NCBI RefSeq assembly: GCF_014203715.1
Contig: NZ_JACHJP010000002.1
Span: forward strand, 186,001-250,000
DNA: 64,000 nt
DNA from: Streptosporangium saharense
GTDB lineage: Bacteria; Actinomycetota; Actinomycetes; Streptosporangiales; Streptosporangiaceae
Reading direction: 5' to 3'
Shown here: piece after piece, positions 62,736 through 64,000 of the stretch
How positions within the stretch are numbered: position 1 is the first letter of the stretch
Layout: each line of letters opens with the position of its first letter
The notes under the pieces: model-generated
Told to the model about the DNA's origin: nothing
The model's database searches: none
The model's input: the letters and a program-made list of their open reading frames with translations, nothing else
Translations under genes and position numbers: made by a program

Positions 62736-63429
62736 TCTCACGATCTCTCCCGGCAGGTCGAAGGTGGAGTGAACCCGTGATGCCGGACATAGCCTCCCGG
62801 TCATCACTTTGGGTGATCGAGCGACTTCATGGTGTCAGCGCCGCCGATCCCGCGCCACTCTTTTTCCAGGTCGCCCTAGCCTGGCCTTCGTCTGGCGCAC
62901 TTCGAGTGAGACCCCGCTCATCCGCGCATTCGCCAGGGCGGCCACAGACATCCAGCGACCGGCGGGGAGCGACGCGGACGGCGTCTCCGTACCAGGAGAG
63001 CCGACGCGGCGAGCGCATACCGTGATCCATCCCGGTTCCCACCGGCTGATCAGACGCGAGACCGTCACCGCGAGGAGTTTGCCCGGGTCACAAATGGCGT
63101 AGAAGGCGGTGATCCTCGCCGTCGACGGTCCCGATCGGGAAGACCCCTGTGGGAAACCGTGCCGTGGACCTTTGAGCAGGTCGTGGATGTCAACGCCGCG
63201 CTGGAGGACGACCTCTACTCTCGGAACTTCCGGAACATGACCGCTTACCGGGCGTTCGAGCCGAAGTTGTTCTGACACCGGGTACGGCACGCCGTCGACA
63301 GTGCCTGGAACGATCCATATGCGAGCCCTCGGCGAGGCGGCCTACCATCCCGGGGTCTGGGGCGCCGCCGCGAGACCACGGCAGCGGACGCGGCGGCCCC
63401 ATCGCCCATCCGGAGACCAGAGGAGCGAC
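62736..63429. other. Gene-poor stretch with a small relic
   Basis: About 690 bases. The only coding-like piece is rightward from 63159 to 63275 (V-P-W-T-F-E-Q-V-V-D-V-N-A-A-L-E-D-D and on to E-P-K-L-F). It looks like the C-terminus of a larger protein with no upstream part. I do not recognise the family. Other open frames here, such as a leftward one at 62835-63290, lack normal composition or start sites. Confidence 0.4.
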
Positions 63430-64000
63430 GTGACGATTTTAGTGACGGGGGCGACCGGCAACATCGGTCGGCATGTGGTGCGGGGGCTGGTCGGCGCGGG
63501 CCAGCGGGTGCGCGCCATGGTCCGCGATCCACGAGCGGCCAGGACACGCCTGCCCGAGGGCGTCGAGCTGGTCCAGGGGGATTTCACCCGTCCCGAAACC
63601 TGGCCGGACGCGCTGCGGTCGGTCGAGCGGGTCTACCTGTTCCCGTACGCCCATGACCTCGGATTCGTGGAGAAGGCCGCGGCGGCGGGTGTGCGCAGGT
63701 TCGTGACGCACTCGGCCGCCGCGGCGGGGTTCGCCCCGTCCGACGACCCGAGCGCGCTTGGCCGTCATCTGGAGGAGGAACGGCGGGCCCATCGTGGGCT
63801 TGAGCTGGAAGTCGAGGCCACCGGCAGGGAGTGGACACACATCCGCCCGGGGCTGCTCGCCGTACGCGCCCTCGGTTGGGCGGACCGGATCCGCACGGAG
63901 CGGACGGTGCGCGAGCCGTACGCCACCTCGGGGTATCCGCTGGTTCACGAGGCGGACGTGGCCGAGGTCGCGGTGGCCGCGCTGTTGACCGACGAGCATC
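63430..64000 (+). CDS. NmrA-like NAD(P)-binding oxidoreductase (3' end outside window)
   Basis: The first 190 codons of an NmrA/atypical SDR protein. It opens I-L-V-T-G-A-T-G-N-I-G-R-H-V-V with the Rossmann G-x-x-G-x-x-G, then V-R-A-M-V-R-D-P, Q-G-D-F, and T-H-S-A-A-A in place of the usual Ser-Tyr region. It ends near V-H-E-A-D-V-A-E-V-A. These proteins are redox sensors or reductases acting on quinones and similar small molecules. GTG 63430 follows GAGGAG. The fourth codon is TTA (63439-63441), a rare codon that could put it under bldA control. Confidence 0.85.
   Translation, partial: MTILVTGATGNIGRHVVRGLVGAGQRVRAMVRDPRAARTRLPEGVELVQGDFTRPETWPDALRSVERVYLFPYAHDLGFVEKAAAAGVRRFVTHSAAAAGFAPSDDPSALGRHLEEERRAHRGLELEVEATGREWTHIRPGLLAVRALGWADRIRTERTVREPYATSGYPLVHEADVAEVAVAALLTDEH

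Noticed and set aside
62835-63290. A 151-codon leftward open frame in the gene-poor stretch
   Set aside because: No ribosome site, no recognisable motif, atypical composition, and it overlaps a coding-like relic on the other strand.

Overview
The window is high-GC actinomycete DNA. Gene style (many GTG starts, AfsR/SARP, TetR, HxlR and LuxR regulators, MFS exporters) and the gene families suggest a Streptosporangiales-type organism (Nonomuraea/Streptosporangium-like). That assignment is inference from style, not a match to a genome.

Left arm (1-15.7 kb): accessory genes. These are the 3' part of an ABC-2 exporter permease, a YCII-domain protein, an alpha/beta hydrolase, a HAD phosphatase, a pair of fused permease/ATPase ABC half-transporters (YbtP/YbtQ or IrtA/IrtB type) divergent from an AraC regulator, a Tat-exported TPR/pepsin-like protein, a TetR/MFS divergent pair with duplicated operators, a streptomycin-6-kinase-like phosphotransferase, another TetR, an RdmC-like hydrolase, and a decayed ABC transporter.

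Centre (15.8-49.8 kb): a complete-looking nonribosomal peptide cluster. Two NRPSs read leftward: A-T-E-C-A-T-C-A-T, then C-A-T x4 with a terminal TE. They form seven modules. Adenylation-pocket residues read by eye predict D-X1 - Val - Hpg - Ile/Val - Val - X6 - Thr. The Hpg (4-hydroxyphenylglycine) call is matched by co-transcribed hmo, hpgT and hmaS, where hmaS is fused in frame to a HisC-like aminotransferase. An MppJ-like alpha-keto-acid C-methyltransferase suggests a beta-methylated residue. MbtH and a type II thioesterase head the operon. On the right follow a small secreted peptide, a small hypothetical gene, a TrmB/LuxR-type regulator, an MFS exporter, an ArsR-like regulator and a BAAT-type hydrolase.

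Right arm (49.7-64 kb): a dihydrofolate reductase fragment, then an AfsR-like SARP/NB-ARC/TPR regulator carrying a TTA codon. Three 11-bp-spaced repeats (a SARP box) precede the next gene, a small secreted protein. A lipoprotein, a membrane Ser/Thr kinase, a DnaB-like ATPase lacking the P-loop lysine, and a two-gene HTH operon come next. This operon is divergent from a miniature PEP-synthase-like protein plus a histidine phosphatase. The window ends with an HxlR/MFS pair, an I36-type secreted inhibitor, a gene-poor stretch, and the start of an NmrA-like oxidoreductase running off the end.

The NRPS locus is the main system. The aminotransferase-HmaS fusion, the methyltransferase, two unusual adenylation pockets and a visibly recombined Val adenylation domain make its product worth pursuing.
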